From Albugo candida (Eukaryota; Oomycota; Peronosporomycetes; Albuginales; Albuginaceae), in contig CAJNAR010000010.1 of NCBI GenBank assembly GCA_905220665.1, forward strand, positions 335,745-399,744: 64,000 bases of DNA, written 5' to 3'. Made by a program: the position numbers and the translations under genes. The stretch's first letter is position 1. The number at the start of each line of letters is the position of its first letter. Positions 34,198-46,299 of this stretch are shown here, piece after piece. The notes below the pieces were generated by a model. The model was not told where the DNA came from and ran no database searches. It was given only the letters and a program-made list of their open reading frames with translations.

Positions 34198-36374
34198 GGG
34201 AATTGCTATTTTCACCCACCAATGTAATTTTTTGACCAATCAGATTATGACGTTATTATCACACCAACGTGACTTTCTGACCAATCGGATTACGGCGTTA
34301 TTTCCACCCAACTTTTTACTACCTCCACCCACCTTTATCAATGTCCTATTTCATCGATTGCAACCAATCTTTTGCCACTCGTTGTGATCTCATTGAACAT
34401 GTTCGCCACGTGTGTCATGAGTCTAGCTATGGGGCGTCGATAAAACGTTCAGATGAAGACAGGCGAGTTTTGCTTGCTTGTGATCTTGGTGTGGAGTATA
34501 GGAGACGCTCTGCTGGAAACGTTGAGGGAAAGACACGAAAAACAGGAACCAGACTGCAGGGGTGTCCTCGGGAGGCTTTTGAGAAAAAAATAGAGATGGT
34601 TGCTGGAAGTTCATAATGCGCAACATCCAACACAATCAAGAACCTTCAGAGAGTATGACTGGGCAGCCAGGATGCCGAAGAATGATTGAAGAAGAAAAGG
34701 GCCGCGTACACGAACTCGTATCAGCTGGAGTCTCCGCACGTCAGGGTTAACTCTTTTGCGTCGTGAATTTCCCGAATCTTTGGCTACGACGAAAACCTTC
34801 TACAACGCCAAAGCGCAATGTTGTTTGAAGGAATTGGCAGGCAGGCCCCCGATCCAGGCTTTGATGGATGAACTCACATCGAGCACGTAAGCGTATAGTG
34901 TTAAAACCACCAGTGATGGGTGCGTCACACATTTGTTCATGGCCCATCCAACGTCCATCCGTTTAACTCGCCGTTATTGTGGGATTCTTCTCTTGGATTG
35001 TACGTACATAGCGAACAGATCCAGGATGCATCTGCTGAGCATTGTTGGACGAACGGGAATGAACTCAACATTTTACTTGGCTTTTGCATTTTTATCAGGG
35101 GAGGGGAAGGCATATTTTATCTGGGCACTTGAGCAGTTGCGAAACAAGTTGGTACAAACTCCAGACGTTCTGGTGACAGATCGCGAAGTGGCACTAGCTG
35201 GTGCCATTGAAGAAATATTTCCGGACTGCACACATCTCCTATGCATGCGGCACATCGAAAGAAAATGTACTTGCGAATTGCAAGAAAGAATTTGGCACGT
35301 ACGAGGAATGGGAGATTTTTTGGAAAGCTGGGCAAAATGTTTCTAGTTTAAAGACAATTGCAAACTATGATGCAGGATGGAGTACATTTAAAATTAAGTA
35401 TGCTGGAAAATCGGACGTTGTCAGCTATTTGGAAAAAACCTGGATTCCGCATAAAGCAAAATTTGTACGTGCCTGTACAGACAAGGTGATGCATTTTCAA
35501 AATACTTCGACCTCGGCGGTTGAAGGAGCGCATTCAGCTTTGAAGCGGTACCTACAAACATCTACTGGAAATCTGGATCTTGTTCAGGCAAGAATGAAGA
35601 AAGCGATTGAGCACCAAGCCCGGGAGCTTGAAGAAAACATTGCTAGCGAACGCATCCGAATCCCACATGTATCCCATGGTAGTGTAAGTTATGAGCAGCT
35701 GGCTGGACGCGTCTCCGTTTTTGCTTTGAAAAAAATCGAAGAGCGATTTAATAGACCGGAAGAGAATTTGAAGAATGCCTGCAGTCATACGTTGCGGAGT
35801 ACTATGGGATTACCATGTGTGCTTGAAATTCGTGATCTTTGTAACAGCCCCATACCCTTAACATTGATCCACCAGCATTGGCACCTAGGTGACATTAATT
35901 ACAATGCAATAACGGAAGGGGCCAAGCAAGTTTCCATCATGCCGAACAACATCGCATCCTTTCAGCTCTACTTGAAAGCACTGGAAAGCCGCTATTTAAA
36001 TTGTTCGCCAGCCCAACAGTCAATCATTCATGCTAAAATTTCGAAATTGGTAAGTGGGAATTTTTCGATCCTTGCTGAACCTTCTGTCTTGAAGGCGAAA
36101 GGACGTCCACTTGGGGCCCAGAATAAGGTTCTCAATTCATCAACAAGCGCGAACCGTCAGCATTTGAGCATGCAATGAAGCCTAAGCGGCGATGTAAAAA
36201 ATGTAACAGGGAGGGACATAACTGAATTTGCATATACTAATTTTGCCCAATCATATAATAAAAAGGTAGGTGGAATAGTAGAAATTGGTGTGGCAATAAC
36301 GTCGTAATTTGATTGGTCAAAAATTACATTGGTGGGTGGAAATAGCAAAAAGCTGGGTGGAAATAGCAATTCCC
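34198..36374 (+). mobile_element. MULE DNA transposon with terminal inverted repeats
   Basis: The left end (GGGAATTGCTATTTTCACCC from 34198) and the complement of the right end (up to 36374) match for about 70-100 bases, with small gaps. The 9-base flanks AAATGTAAA (34189-34197) and AAATGGAAA (36375-36383) differ at one base, which fits the 9-bp target duplication typical of Mutator-like elements. The transposase lies inside in the same orientation. Confidence 0.8.
34341..36178 (+). pseudogene. MULE transposase with FAR1-type N-terminus, frameshifted
   Basis: The N-terminal frame (34341-34616) resembles the FAR1-type DNA-binding region of MULE transposases (SFATRCDLIEHVRHVC, RKTGTRLQGCPREAF). 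Frame 34933-35346 holds the DDE catalytic domain (GILLLDCTYIANRSRMHLLS, DVLVTDREVALAGAIEEIFP, HLLCMRHIERK). Frame 35201-36178 continues it (EFGTYEEWEIFWKAG, STSAVEGAHSALKRYLQTST) to a basic C-terminus (KAKGRPLGAQNK). The last two join if one adenine is removed from a run near 35268. Further stops and shifts lie at 34617-34930. The second half is 325 codons without a break, so inactivation looks fairly recent. It would cut and paste the element. Confidence 0.8.
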
Positions 36375-36383
36375 AAATGGAAA

Positions 36384-37926
36384 GTGCATTGTTTAGGTTT
36401 TAGATTGCTAAGTACAGTAATTGTTACATATGAATCTCCAGCAAGCCTTTAGTGTTTCGATCTACACCATCATCAAAATGTCAGACAGCGGAGTAAATAG
36501 GTCTTAGACACTTTGATTCACTAGTAAGAGCAAAAGCTAACCAACTTGTGTAATCTCGGAACTTCTTGTCAGACCTAGGCATCGCTGTGGTCTTCCCTTC
36601 CACATAGAGACAGTGAAGTATCTGTGTGATCCTTCGGATGTGTCGTTATGTGTTGAAAAACAGATTTATAAAATAAAATAAGACTGCAAAACCTAATTTC
36701 TTTATCAACTTTATTTTGATTCTAGCCTAATATGATTACAGCTCTCAAAATATAGGAACCGATCTTGTCTAGTCACGCAGAATTCTGGATAGATCAGAAA
36801 CTGCCACCGAGTTATCTTGCGAATGTTTTGTGGCTCATTCCTCGGGGGTATGGGTTAATCTTCGGCGTTGCGATTTCCTGCTTCGACAAAACCTTGAATC
36901 GTAAAAACGGTCCTATCCGTGACGTTTCCCACGAATGCTTTACGTCAGGATCTGAACAATACAAGATGGAATAATAGAGAACGACAATTCAATATATGTT
37001 GTGACATACCTTGCTCTAAATAACGCTGTTCTTGACATTATAAATAGTTTCGCACTCGTTCCTAGATGGCTGATGGATGTGATACCGCAGCCTTTGAGAT
37101 GAGTTCATGCGTCTGCTGTCCGCCATCCTTCGGTACCACATCACTCGCACTGCAACTCCACAGTATTTCACTGTAAGAAATTATACAAGGTGAATATGCA
37201 CAAAAACTAAGTGAAGTATATGTTTACCTCTTTTTTTGTTCTGGCGATATTCCAATGCCTCAGTGCTGACTGGGGAAACCTGAGAGCCCCAAATGAGCGC
37301 ATGTGTCTACTATCTGAGACTCTCATGCACCGGTCAGCTTTTGAAATGGTAAAGGTATAGCAACTCTCGGAGATCCGTTATAGAAAGTTACAATTACCAG
37401 CTGTTAACGAGCTTCACACTCACATCAGTCAACATTCCATAGTTTGTAATATTATTGAATTTTTCTATATTTCTACCATATCTTAAACATAGAAAAGCTG
37501 AGAGGGTTTTCTTTTATTTCTTATGTTCTTTCTTGATCTAATCATATGCTTGTAGCTTATAAATGAACCTCACAAACAACATACACTGTCTATGACTGTT
37601 TTTCTCTATAGTGACCACGAGTGTAGAAAACGTCCCTTTGCAACAGACTGTTCGGGTGTCCCCCCATGGGGAAGGTACGTACGGTTTGGAATTTAGCCAA
37701 TAAGTGACCATAGAACGCAAACTTTATACAAGCGGGCATATGACAGGTCAGTACAACTAAACATTGTGACGTGTCTCAAAAGTGCTCAGCTGAAACAGTA
37801 TTCATATGCCAGTTTCGTGATATAATCATGTAAAAGCGACTGCGTTAGCATCTTAGAAATGTTTATTCAATTATCACACTGTGTCACTTCATTAAAGTGT
37901 AATCTATATAATATAGTACTTCATAA
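36384..37926. other. No gene seen
   Basis: Short frames at 36765-36974 and 37538-37720 have no recognisable content. The composition is A+T-rich and repeat-poor to the eye. Confidence 0.35.
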
Positions 37927-38474
37927 GTGTAACAGGGTTACACGTCGGTTAGTAACCGTTATGCAGTGTGCTACAAATTTGGGACGCTTTGGGTTATTGG
38001 CTTTGGGAGCTGACGCGTGTCAGCCACCGGACATTAGTACCTAGGTTAGGTACGTTTAGCGTAAGGTACCTTTAAAAAAATAAAAATAAAGAACAGTTCC
38101 CCTTTTGATCAGTTAAAGACACGTGCCTGCTTCAGGCGTCTCAGATCTTGTGCACTTTGTGCTGTGTTATCGATTCCCTGAATCATTAGGTCTCTTGAAC
38201 AAGGACCTTGAGCTTTAAAGCTTGTTGACTCATTGAGTCTAGTTCTTTTAAGGAACTAAGTTGCTCGTTGAGCAGATAGCCTTCCTCTGGCAAGGAGCTA
38301 AAGTAGCTCCGCTACAATTGGGTTTGGTGTATGCGAAGTAAGTCGGCTGGTAAAGTGTATTTCTCTATAATATAGTGTATTTGAAAATCATAAGGTTTAT
38401 GTGTATGCAGTAGTTCACTTTAAGCTGTATAAGAAACGGTTACCTCTCGGATAATCCTTCCGCATTAAGCGGAA
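37927..38474. repeat. Array of short perfect hairpins, mostly three-base loops
   Basis: At least twelve separate inverted repeats fall in 548 bases. Stem / loop / position: 7/AGG at 37927; 5/AGT at 37946; 6/GCGT at 38009; 7/GGT at 38037; 5/CTT at 38125; 4/TTT at 38152; 5/CCT at 38172; 5 (nested) at 38188; a 12-base palindrome at 38211; 5/ATT at 38227; 5/7 bases at 38241; 5/GTT at 38262; 7/AAG at 38294; 6/ATTAA at 38458. All listed stems are perfect. The sequence begins GTGTAAC, and a GGTTAC near the end is loosely LTR-like, so a solo LTR is one possible identity. No coding frame spans it. Confidence 0.7.
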
Positions 38475-40047
38475 ATGTGTTTTTGCCGGTCTAAACGATT
38501 GTACCAAATGCCTCCCCAATCTCGTCTTCAGGTTAAATCCATCCGCACATTACAGAAATTCTGTCGCGTTTGCATCGCTTGTCGGCGAGTACAGCGTCTT
38601 CAAGCAGCTGTATGGAATGCTGCAGCTGGACAAATACACAAAGATGTTGGCGGAAATACGCTGCTAAACGTCGTGCGGCAGCCTATCAGCAAAGTTTCAT
38701 CGTCATTCGAGCTCACTGTTGAGTTTTTCACACGCGAAAACTCCAAAAAAGCGACCACAAATTCTTTATCAGAAATTTGCTTTGAAGATTCCGCGTTTTT
38801 ATGTATAGAGAGTGGCATTCACGAATGTTTCCACGCTCAACGATTCTCTGCGGCTCGACTCATCCAATTTTGATAGATCTCTAAACTCTGCACAAAGGGA
38901 TACCGTCATCGTCGCATAATGGCAACAAGTCGAGTCGGTTCCGAGCCACACAATGAAGTCCTCCTTCACGAAATCGCCCGATTGAAAAATCTCTGGATAC
39001 AAGACGCAACTAAAGCTTTGACGCACGAAAGCAAAAAGCTGGATCCTTCTTACAAGATCAGTCAGACTCAAGCAGCAGAGCTTTGAATCCCACGATCTAT
39101 GTGAGAGCGAACGAGAGCAATCGCAGCAAGATTAGAACCCATCCAACGGATGACCAGGATGGCATTCAGCTTCCCAGTCGTAAAATTGACGATTTGACAT
39201 TGAAATGCGATTTTTTGAGATTTACTGTCGAAGAACGGACACGAGACAAACTTGGGTGGAAATCATCGAAACTTATTCGACACTGAACGAAAATTCACGC
39301 AGTTTCATGACGTTCATGTACCTCCAGAGAGAACCTCAGAGATCTTGTAGGAAATGCATATATAATGAAAGTCATCCTGCAATCGTTAAACAATCGACCT
39401 TATCGAGATCGAGAACGTTTAATCGATTCGGTGTCGAGATCTCGACCTATTCGAACGTATTCGGTGTCGACGTTCATATCATTTAGTCAGGATCCTTGCA
39501 CCGAGCTGGAAGTAGAGCGTGAAGAAACTGACAAAAAACAAAACCGAGAAGAGTAACGATGGGGACACGACCCAGCACGCTAATGCATAATCGTTAGACG
39601 AAGCAAATGTCCGTTCATCTGATTGTGATACAAATTCCCCCGTGCGTTTGAGCGAAATCACAAGCTACAATTGAGCTGTTGATACAATGAGTAGCAGTTG
39701 ATCTCCATCGTCCCCGAAACCTCGCGACACTTTCGAATATCAAAGTAGGCACTCAGTTCGAAATGTTACGAATATCACCAAGCATTCAATCTGTTTGTTG
39801 GGCGTCATCATTGCCGGCTCTGTGAGGACTCATTCTGCCACGGTACATGCTCCTTCTTTTACTACTTTCCGCTCGTTCATTCCTTCTGTAGAGCAATCCA
39901 GTCGACGTGTCCCGCTGATCGCTACAATGTATGACAATGATCCAGTTCGAGTATGTGACAAGTGCTATGCCGAATACCAAATTTTTCGCATGCAGCAAAT
40001 GTCAGCTGGAATGAGTCACACTCGCTCCTTTATGCGGCAGACGTAAC
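38475..40047 (+). pseudogene. Relic of an IQ-motif / FYVE-finger protein
   Basis: The first frame (ATG at 38475, directly after the last hairpin) has an IQ-like stretch: IRTLQKFCRVCIACRRVQRL. It is followed by helical text around 38930-39240 (HNEVLLHEIARLKNLW). Near 39785-39980 a FYVE-like zinc finger is visible across two frames: VGRHHCRLCEDSFCHGTCS and then RVCDKCYAEYQ. FYVE fingers bind PI3P on endosomes. Oomycetes combine FYVE with myosin or START domains, so a myosin tail is a possible source. The R(R/K)HHCR core is present, but the inner cysteine spacing is damaged and frames change repeatedly. Confidence 0.4.
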
Positions 40048-40517
40048 CTCTACATGTCATACCACAATCGTGAAACAGTACGCTGAAAGCCGCGACTGCG
40101 ATCTTTCCACAAAGTGATCAAAATCACAGCCCGCGTGTCACCAATCCCTGCATCAGCTTGGGTCAATTGTGTCGTCACAACGCCTTTTACACACGAGCGA
40201 GGATATAACTCCCTCAAATATGTTTGGTTCCGTTACAGCTTGCAGCAAAGCTTTTGTCGCCACATCATCGACGACCGGCCTTCATTCGGAAAGAGATGAG
40301 ATTGAAGGCAAGATGTATGATTTGGACCAAATGACCATACATCGACGCATCCAATGATGATCTGGAGGATAAAACGACCCACAAGGCAACGATGCAGGAA
40401 TCATCAACTCACTCAAGCTCACGTAAAGATGCACCAGGTTTGAGGCTCTGCACACCCGAATAGATATATTCTCAACTAGTTGGTCGGAACCATCCTTTCG
40501 AGTCTCCTTTTGGGCTG

Positions 40518-42974
40518 ATGCTAATCTGTTATGAGGACTATATGGCAAGCAGAAGATCTCTTGAATGTATCGAACGCCGTATTTATCAACGAGTCTTGCC
40601 ATTTTACGTCAACACGCATACGACTACTTCCATCACGGTACTACAAAGAACATGCTACCGTCATGAAGAGCGTCAAATCATTGCTGAAGCCGTCACACAT
40701 ACAGAATGTGTCTTACTTGCTGGTCAGTGTACCATTGCAGCGGACAATAAACTTGTCAATCTTCTCGGGTTAGAATCGTGTTCGTCTATATCGCCCGTGG
40801 CGACAAGACCTGTCATACTTGTGGGGCCTTTCGAGCACCATTCCAACCTTCTTCCGTGGCGAGAGAGTTTAGCAGATGTTGTGACAATCAACGAAAACAA
40901 AATGGACTCATCGCTCTAGAGGACTCGGAGAAAGAACTGACTGAGTACCCTTCACGATCCTTACGTATTAGTGCCTTTTCTCTTCCTTCAATGTAACTGG
41001 CCTTTTGGTGTGGATGCAGTCACAGTGATATTGCATCGATATGGAGCAATAGCTACATGTAATTACGTATCGGCAGCTCCATATATTCCGATCAATGCAA
41101 ACCCTGTCAAAATGCTCCAATGTAGAAGACCGACCGTATTTGTATGAGGAAGTGATATTTTTGCCGGGAATAAATTTGTTGGTGGACCAGGATTACCTGG
41201 CGTGTATGTGGAAAAAAAGAGACTTGTCCAGAGCACGATTCCCTCTGCACCAGATGGTGGGACTATATATTTCTTGAGATAATCAGATAATCGGTATCCA
41301 TCGAGTTGAGAAGAGAGAGAAGAAAGAAGAAGTCCAGACTTACTGGGAAGCACTCGCCTTGGTCTTGCATTCGAGATCAAACACCGCATCGGAACCCAGC
41401 GAATTGCTGAACCTGAGTAAAAGCATGTGCTTGAGGTCACAGATCTTTAGAAAGCAATGAGAACATTGTCGTACTGGACCTTCAACTGGTGTTCGTCAAC
41501 TTCCCATCATACGTTTCTTATCCGCTTTCATGAACATTTCTCCATTACAACTTCGTTTGTGCGCTTTTGAACGATCTATATGGCATCCAATCTCGTAGTG
41601 GATGTGCTTGTGACGGTCGTTACAGCATGCGCGTGGTTGGGAACTGCAAAGAACGATATCTTTGCAGTAGAGCAGGCTTTGATTTCTTACAAAGAAGTTC
41701 TTCGAACAGGGTTTACTCGACTTAAGATTCCATATTTCATGCAAGATGCAGAAGTTGATTTATCCTCAATGTGATACTTTTTATTGCAAATCACGGCTGG
41801 AAGTTCTTGGTTCATTATCGCTCCAACCATGAGAGCGTAGAATAGAAGCATGTGTTTCGCTTCACAAAACACCGATCGATAAAGGCTTTCTCATTTCTTT
41901 TCTGATGCAGCTCTATCGAACATGAGTACAGACGTGGAAGACGATATTGATATAACCTCCGAGTTTGGGACGTCTATATAGTGGATGATTGCACTCGGTT
42001 GGCGAGACAGTCTCCGATTACTCCATCGGCAGCTTAAATGCTGGAAGATCATACGAGAATTTGCGATGGTTTGTATATCCTTTCGAAGTCGTTTGCCTTT
42101 TGCAGGGAGACTTTTGTGAGATTCGAACTTTGAAAGCTACCATAGGGCCTATTCAACTAAATCGTTATAGGGTGAGATACTTGCATAAGCAGTTGGAGTC
42201 AGACGACTTGGAGAAGCCGGAACAAGACCACGGCACTGTATCAAAGTCCTTTGTACCTGAAATCTCGATTTGAAAAACTGATGGGATGAAGATTGATACA
42301 GAGCGATTTCAAGGTGGGAAGTATCCGCTACGTCTTCGTAATGATGCTAAAAACAACCAGATGGCTTTTTTGCGAGTCAATGAGACGATCGTAGCGATTA
42401 CCAAGACAATGAGCGCTGTTACAATGTTAATACTTCATTCTGTGTGCGAGGCAATTATCCAGTGGAAGATGATTCAAAATGGAGATCGTCTGCTGCTTGA
42501 TGTATCTGGAGGAAAAGCTTCTCTCAGCCTTTTTCATATTCCCCTGCATCTACAAAAGCGTGCTCCAGTGAAATCTGATCTCGCATGTGCCACAGTGGAT
42601 CCACAGACAGCGTCATACGATCCAAGCCCAATGAAGAATTACATGAAGGACTTGGGTGTGGAGTATCATTACTTGTCAGAAAACATTATTTCGCACGCGA
42701 GCTGTGAGCTGAATGGTACTTCCATCTGCATCTACTGCTCACGGATGAAGCGAGGTCTATTATATCAGTGAGCATTTAGACGATATTGCTTAGAGTTTTT
42801 CCAAAAGAACGGGCAAGAGTGAAGAAATTACTGGCGCAAGAAGAAATTGTACTTCCACAGATGTTTCATTGCATCCGGAAAGGACTTGTCTCGCTATTGT
42901 ATGACCATGTGTACGGATATCTCAATCTCGCAAGATTGGATCCTAAGTACAGTAAAAGAATCGTCTTTTTGTGA
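40518..42974 (+). pseudogene. Aminotransferase class V / TtcA-like PP-loop fusion, decayed
   Basis: The first part matches the cysteine-desulfurase-like aminotransferase family: YMASRRSLECIERRIYQRVL, NTHTTTSITVLQ, VNLLGL, RPVILVGPFEHHSNLLPWRE (40518-40919), then VEDRPYLYEEVIFLPG (41125 on). Near 41600 come LVVDV... and NDIFAVEQALISYKEVLRTG, then FMQDAEVDLS. The second part (42286-42974) is TtcA-like: LLLDVSGGKASLSLFHIPLH (PP-loop SGGKxSL), ASYDPSPMKNYMKDLG, NGTSICIYCSRMKRGLLYQ, and KERARVKKLLAQEE at the end. TtcA enzymes thiolate tRNA cytidine using sulfur from a desulfurase, so the fusion would join donor and acceptor steps. Stops and frameshifts break the aminotransferase half; the PP-loop half is open for 160 codons. 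The lysine motif of the active site is lost. Confidence 0.7.
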
Positions 42975-45900
42975 CAAAATATGATGTAAATGGGCCTACT
43001 TTTTGCGACAGAATGATCGTTAGGCCGCTATTGGGTGTTGTGGGCTTAGGGCGATGCTGTATCAAAACGTAGCGGACACGTAAGACCTTTTTCGTACCTG
43101 TTTGCTGTGAAGTAGCGAGGTGGCAGGAGGATGCAGCAAAAATTACGCACAATAAGTTCTGAATATACAAAATCTAAGTAAGGATTTCATGACCGACGAG
43201 CAAGATTCAGACAGCAGACAGAGCCTGTTGCTAAAGAAAGCCATCCGATTTCGAGTGGAGAAAGAGCTGATTCTCGAGTACCAGATGCGACATCTTGCAT
43301 ATTCTCACGGCCTCAAACCCGGTTAACGTGCACGTACATTGATTTCAACTTCGTGTAGACCAGACATGTTGAGATGGAATTGGTGTGTCCAGTGACTCCA
43401 TCGACACACATACCCTCCGAACATTTATCGAGTACGTCCGGTCCAATAGGTCGTGATCAATTAACTATTGGACTACGCGTGGGAAAGATTGTTCTCCGAA
43501 AGTCTTACATCTCAGTGTGATAATACTCATATAGAATAGCTGGGACGGATTTTGGTTTTGTTTTGTGATAGCAGAGATAGTTAATGCAAACAGTCACATT
43601 TTACCATATTGCTATTACTCCAAATGTTTTGATACTAAACACAAGCATGGAAAGCAAGACCATTTCCAATCATCCGACGTACGATGTAGCTCATTAAAAC
43701 ATCAAATACATAGGTTGTATTCTTTATCAATCTTGCTCGAGTAATCGATTGCTTGTGCTCCTAGTCTGGATAAAGCGACATTCCTTATTTCAGACATATA
43801 CTCCAATTAATTGTAGCGCTAATATCAAATACAAGACATCAAGCAATAGAAGCATGCATGCCAGCAAACTCGATTCCTTACTTGTATTTTTTACCAAACA
43901 TATCGAGGTGTACAGTCTCGTTTTGATGCGATGCTCTTAGTAGCATTGCTAATGGACATGAAATCGTCAATCACTAGGATACACAGATACCGAATCATCG
44001 CTCTTCTCGATTATGAGATAGGATAAACTCTCCGTAACAGCGTGACTAAGCTGGACGCGATGATTTATTCCATTGATGCTGACAGGAATTGATATTTCAA
44101 AACTGTGCGCACTGTTTAAAACAAAGCAACTTACTTCCGGGAAACTACCGTATAGAGGTTATTGTGCGGTTAACATGGAAGCGAGAAAAAGAAGATCCCC
44201 TAGTCGCCTCGTAGAGTTGGGGTTCCAGTTTTCTATGTTCATCTTTTATAATGGTACTGGCTAACATTTTGCAAAATTGCTGCTTGGACGAACGACTTAA
44301 TCAGACTGTTCATGCATACATGATAAGGACACGCTTCATTTGGTAGGAATAGAAAGAATTGATTCATGTTTAGACTGAACAGAGTTGACTTAAGCATGTT
44401 AAACATTATCACGCAATTTGTCTCTAAAAACGTAGAATTGACTACAACTCTATCATAGGGGAAAAGCCATCACGTATCTCCTCTCCAATCATGTGCTCCT
44501 CAACGTGATAATAGAGCATCTGTCTTTTTTCACTTCCAAATTTGCCACAAAATAAGCAAGTGTCTTTGAAGCCACCTCTTTGACGGAAGCAAACGAGCAT
44601 GAAATCAATTTTTGCGATCTGCATTGGAATTCACGCATGCTTATGGTGCGGTTATCGTAACATATAAGTACATGTTCCGAAACCCAATCAAGTCGAAAAT
44701 TCAAAGGCCATATATGGGCTCCCTGGTTACGGAGATTATGTTCCATAAACAAAATATTTTATTGTCCGTTCGTGTGGCATCCATCGTACTTGGAGATGAT
44801 TTGGCAGGATTGAATCGCAAAATAGAAGCCCAGCTGATTTTGTTCAAGGCCGATCTCACGCGCCCGGATCTAGTGTAGCTCTTATTCCTATGCAAGATAA
44901 CCATCCGTGTCTACATGACGGCCGGAGGTATATTTTTGAGTCACCGAAGCACAGCGCCCGCACTCGGCAGCATCTCTTCATCACTTCTTTTTTTACTGAA
45001 ACGCTGCGAGTGATACATCAATTAGTGTGCTATACGCGATGGCATACTGTTGTTCACCAAAACAATCTAGCGCATTCCATTTTGCTCGACAGCAATGCTT
45101 TCTACTCTTACCTATGGAATAAATCCATCACAGGCAGTCATGAAAAATCCAAAACTAAATTATAATCTCATTTCTTGCTGGTTTGGTGGGTGATCTAAGA
45201 CCGAATGCACTCCTTAGAGTTACGAGTACTCGACGAGCTGTTTTTCGACCCGTTAATCTTTCCCATTAACGATACAGATGAGGTTGAAAAATCTGACGGA
45301 GCATAGTTTGATATTTTCTTCCTTCGAACGTGCTGGGCTATCTCCAGGAATGAGGACGGCCCTTTAGTATCTATTTTATTCGACACTTTTCGAGGTAATT
45401 TTTACAGAACGCTTGTGGCCTGACACTGATAATGGTGCATCTGCAAATTATCAGCTGTGACTTGTGTCGCTAACAACGATGGAATTTGAATATGTCATGG
45501 CGTGGACGGGAATGATTATACGATTCTTTGATATCCCACTACAAAATTGCTACCTCTACGGCCCCGTGCAAGCTCATGTCCTAGCATGACAGGTACGCAC
45601 AAATACATTTGCAACAACGTGAAAGAATCTCTCAATCGCACCCTTTCATGACACTTCGTATACGGCAAGTGGACTCGTTTACTATAGTAATCGTAAATCC
45701 TATTGATTGTCAGTTATAGTAAAGGATTGATAGCAGGTGACCATTTGACTACTGGTTTTGGTTCCTTTACGAAAACGTCCGACCTCTTCCAATGCACCGC
45801 TCTCATATTATAATTTTCCGATTTCTTAGGTCTTTATACTTCTCATGGAGTGTTGAGACGGATTGTCTGCCTTGGGTGATAAATGTTTCATCGATGGCCG

Positions 45901-46275
45901 AAGCCCAAAGTGACCATAACGACATTAGGCGCCTAGTTTCTGAAGTGTTATCGTCCTTTCCAATGGTCCATCTGCTCGTCAAGTCCAAAAATAAGGTATT
46001 ATAGAGCGCATTCTTGTAGCCTAAGACTTATTTTGCAGATGATTATCAATGCGATTACGATATATGTTGCTAAAAGAAAAAGGTATATATTTTCAAATGA
46101 TTCTTGGGCTGTGACTCAAACGAAGCAAAACTCGTTTTCATGGCGTGGAAATAATGCTAGAGATTGTAGTGCGACTTATATATTCGGAAGATAGAAATGT
46201 ATAAATGATGAGGAAGATGCATGCACCATTTTCGTTAATGAGGTACAAGCAACCATAAATGATCTCCCCGTGTTC
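42975..46275. other. Unidentified relics; possible C2H2 finger at 44489-44624
   Basis: Only one motif stands out: minus-strand CLFCGKFGSEKRQMLYYHVE followed by EH, with C-x2-C-x13-H-x3-H spacing, like a C2H2 zinc finger. A plus frame at 45792-46004 has a hydrophobic start but no ATG-signal-peptide logic I trust. The rest is A+T-rich with short frames I cannot assign. Confidence 0.3.
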
Positions 46276-46299
46276 AAATCCAACTCAACCTCCGTGTCG

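Noticed and set aside
34423..34639. Two minus-strand 70-codon frames opposite the MULE N-terminus.
   Set aside because: They are antisense shadows of the FAR1-type region and have no motif of their own.
37927..38443. Solo LTR reading of the hairpin array (TGTAAC start, GGTTAC near the end).
   Set aside because: No matching target duplication, no TG...CA ends and no polypurine or primer-binding site were seen; kept only as an alternative.
42943..43170. Minus-strand 75-codon frame that looks like a signal peptide plus a small secreted protein.
   Set aside because: The frame starts with TTG, there is no ATG ahead of the hydrophobic stretch, and nothing conserved follows.
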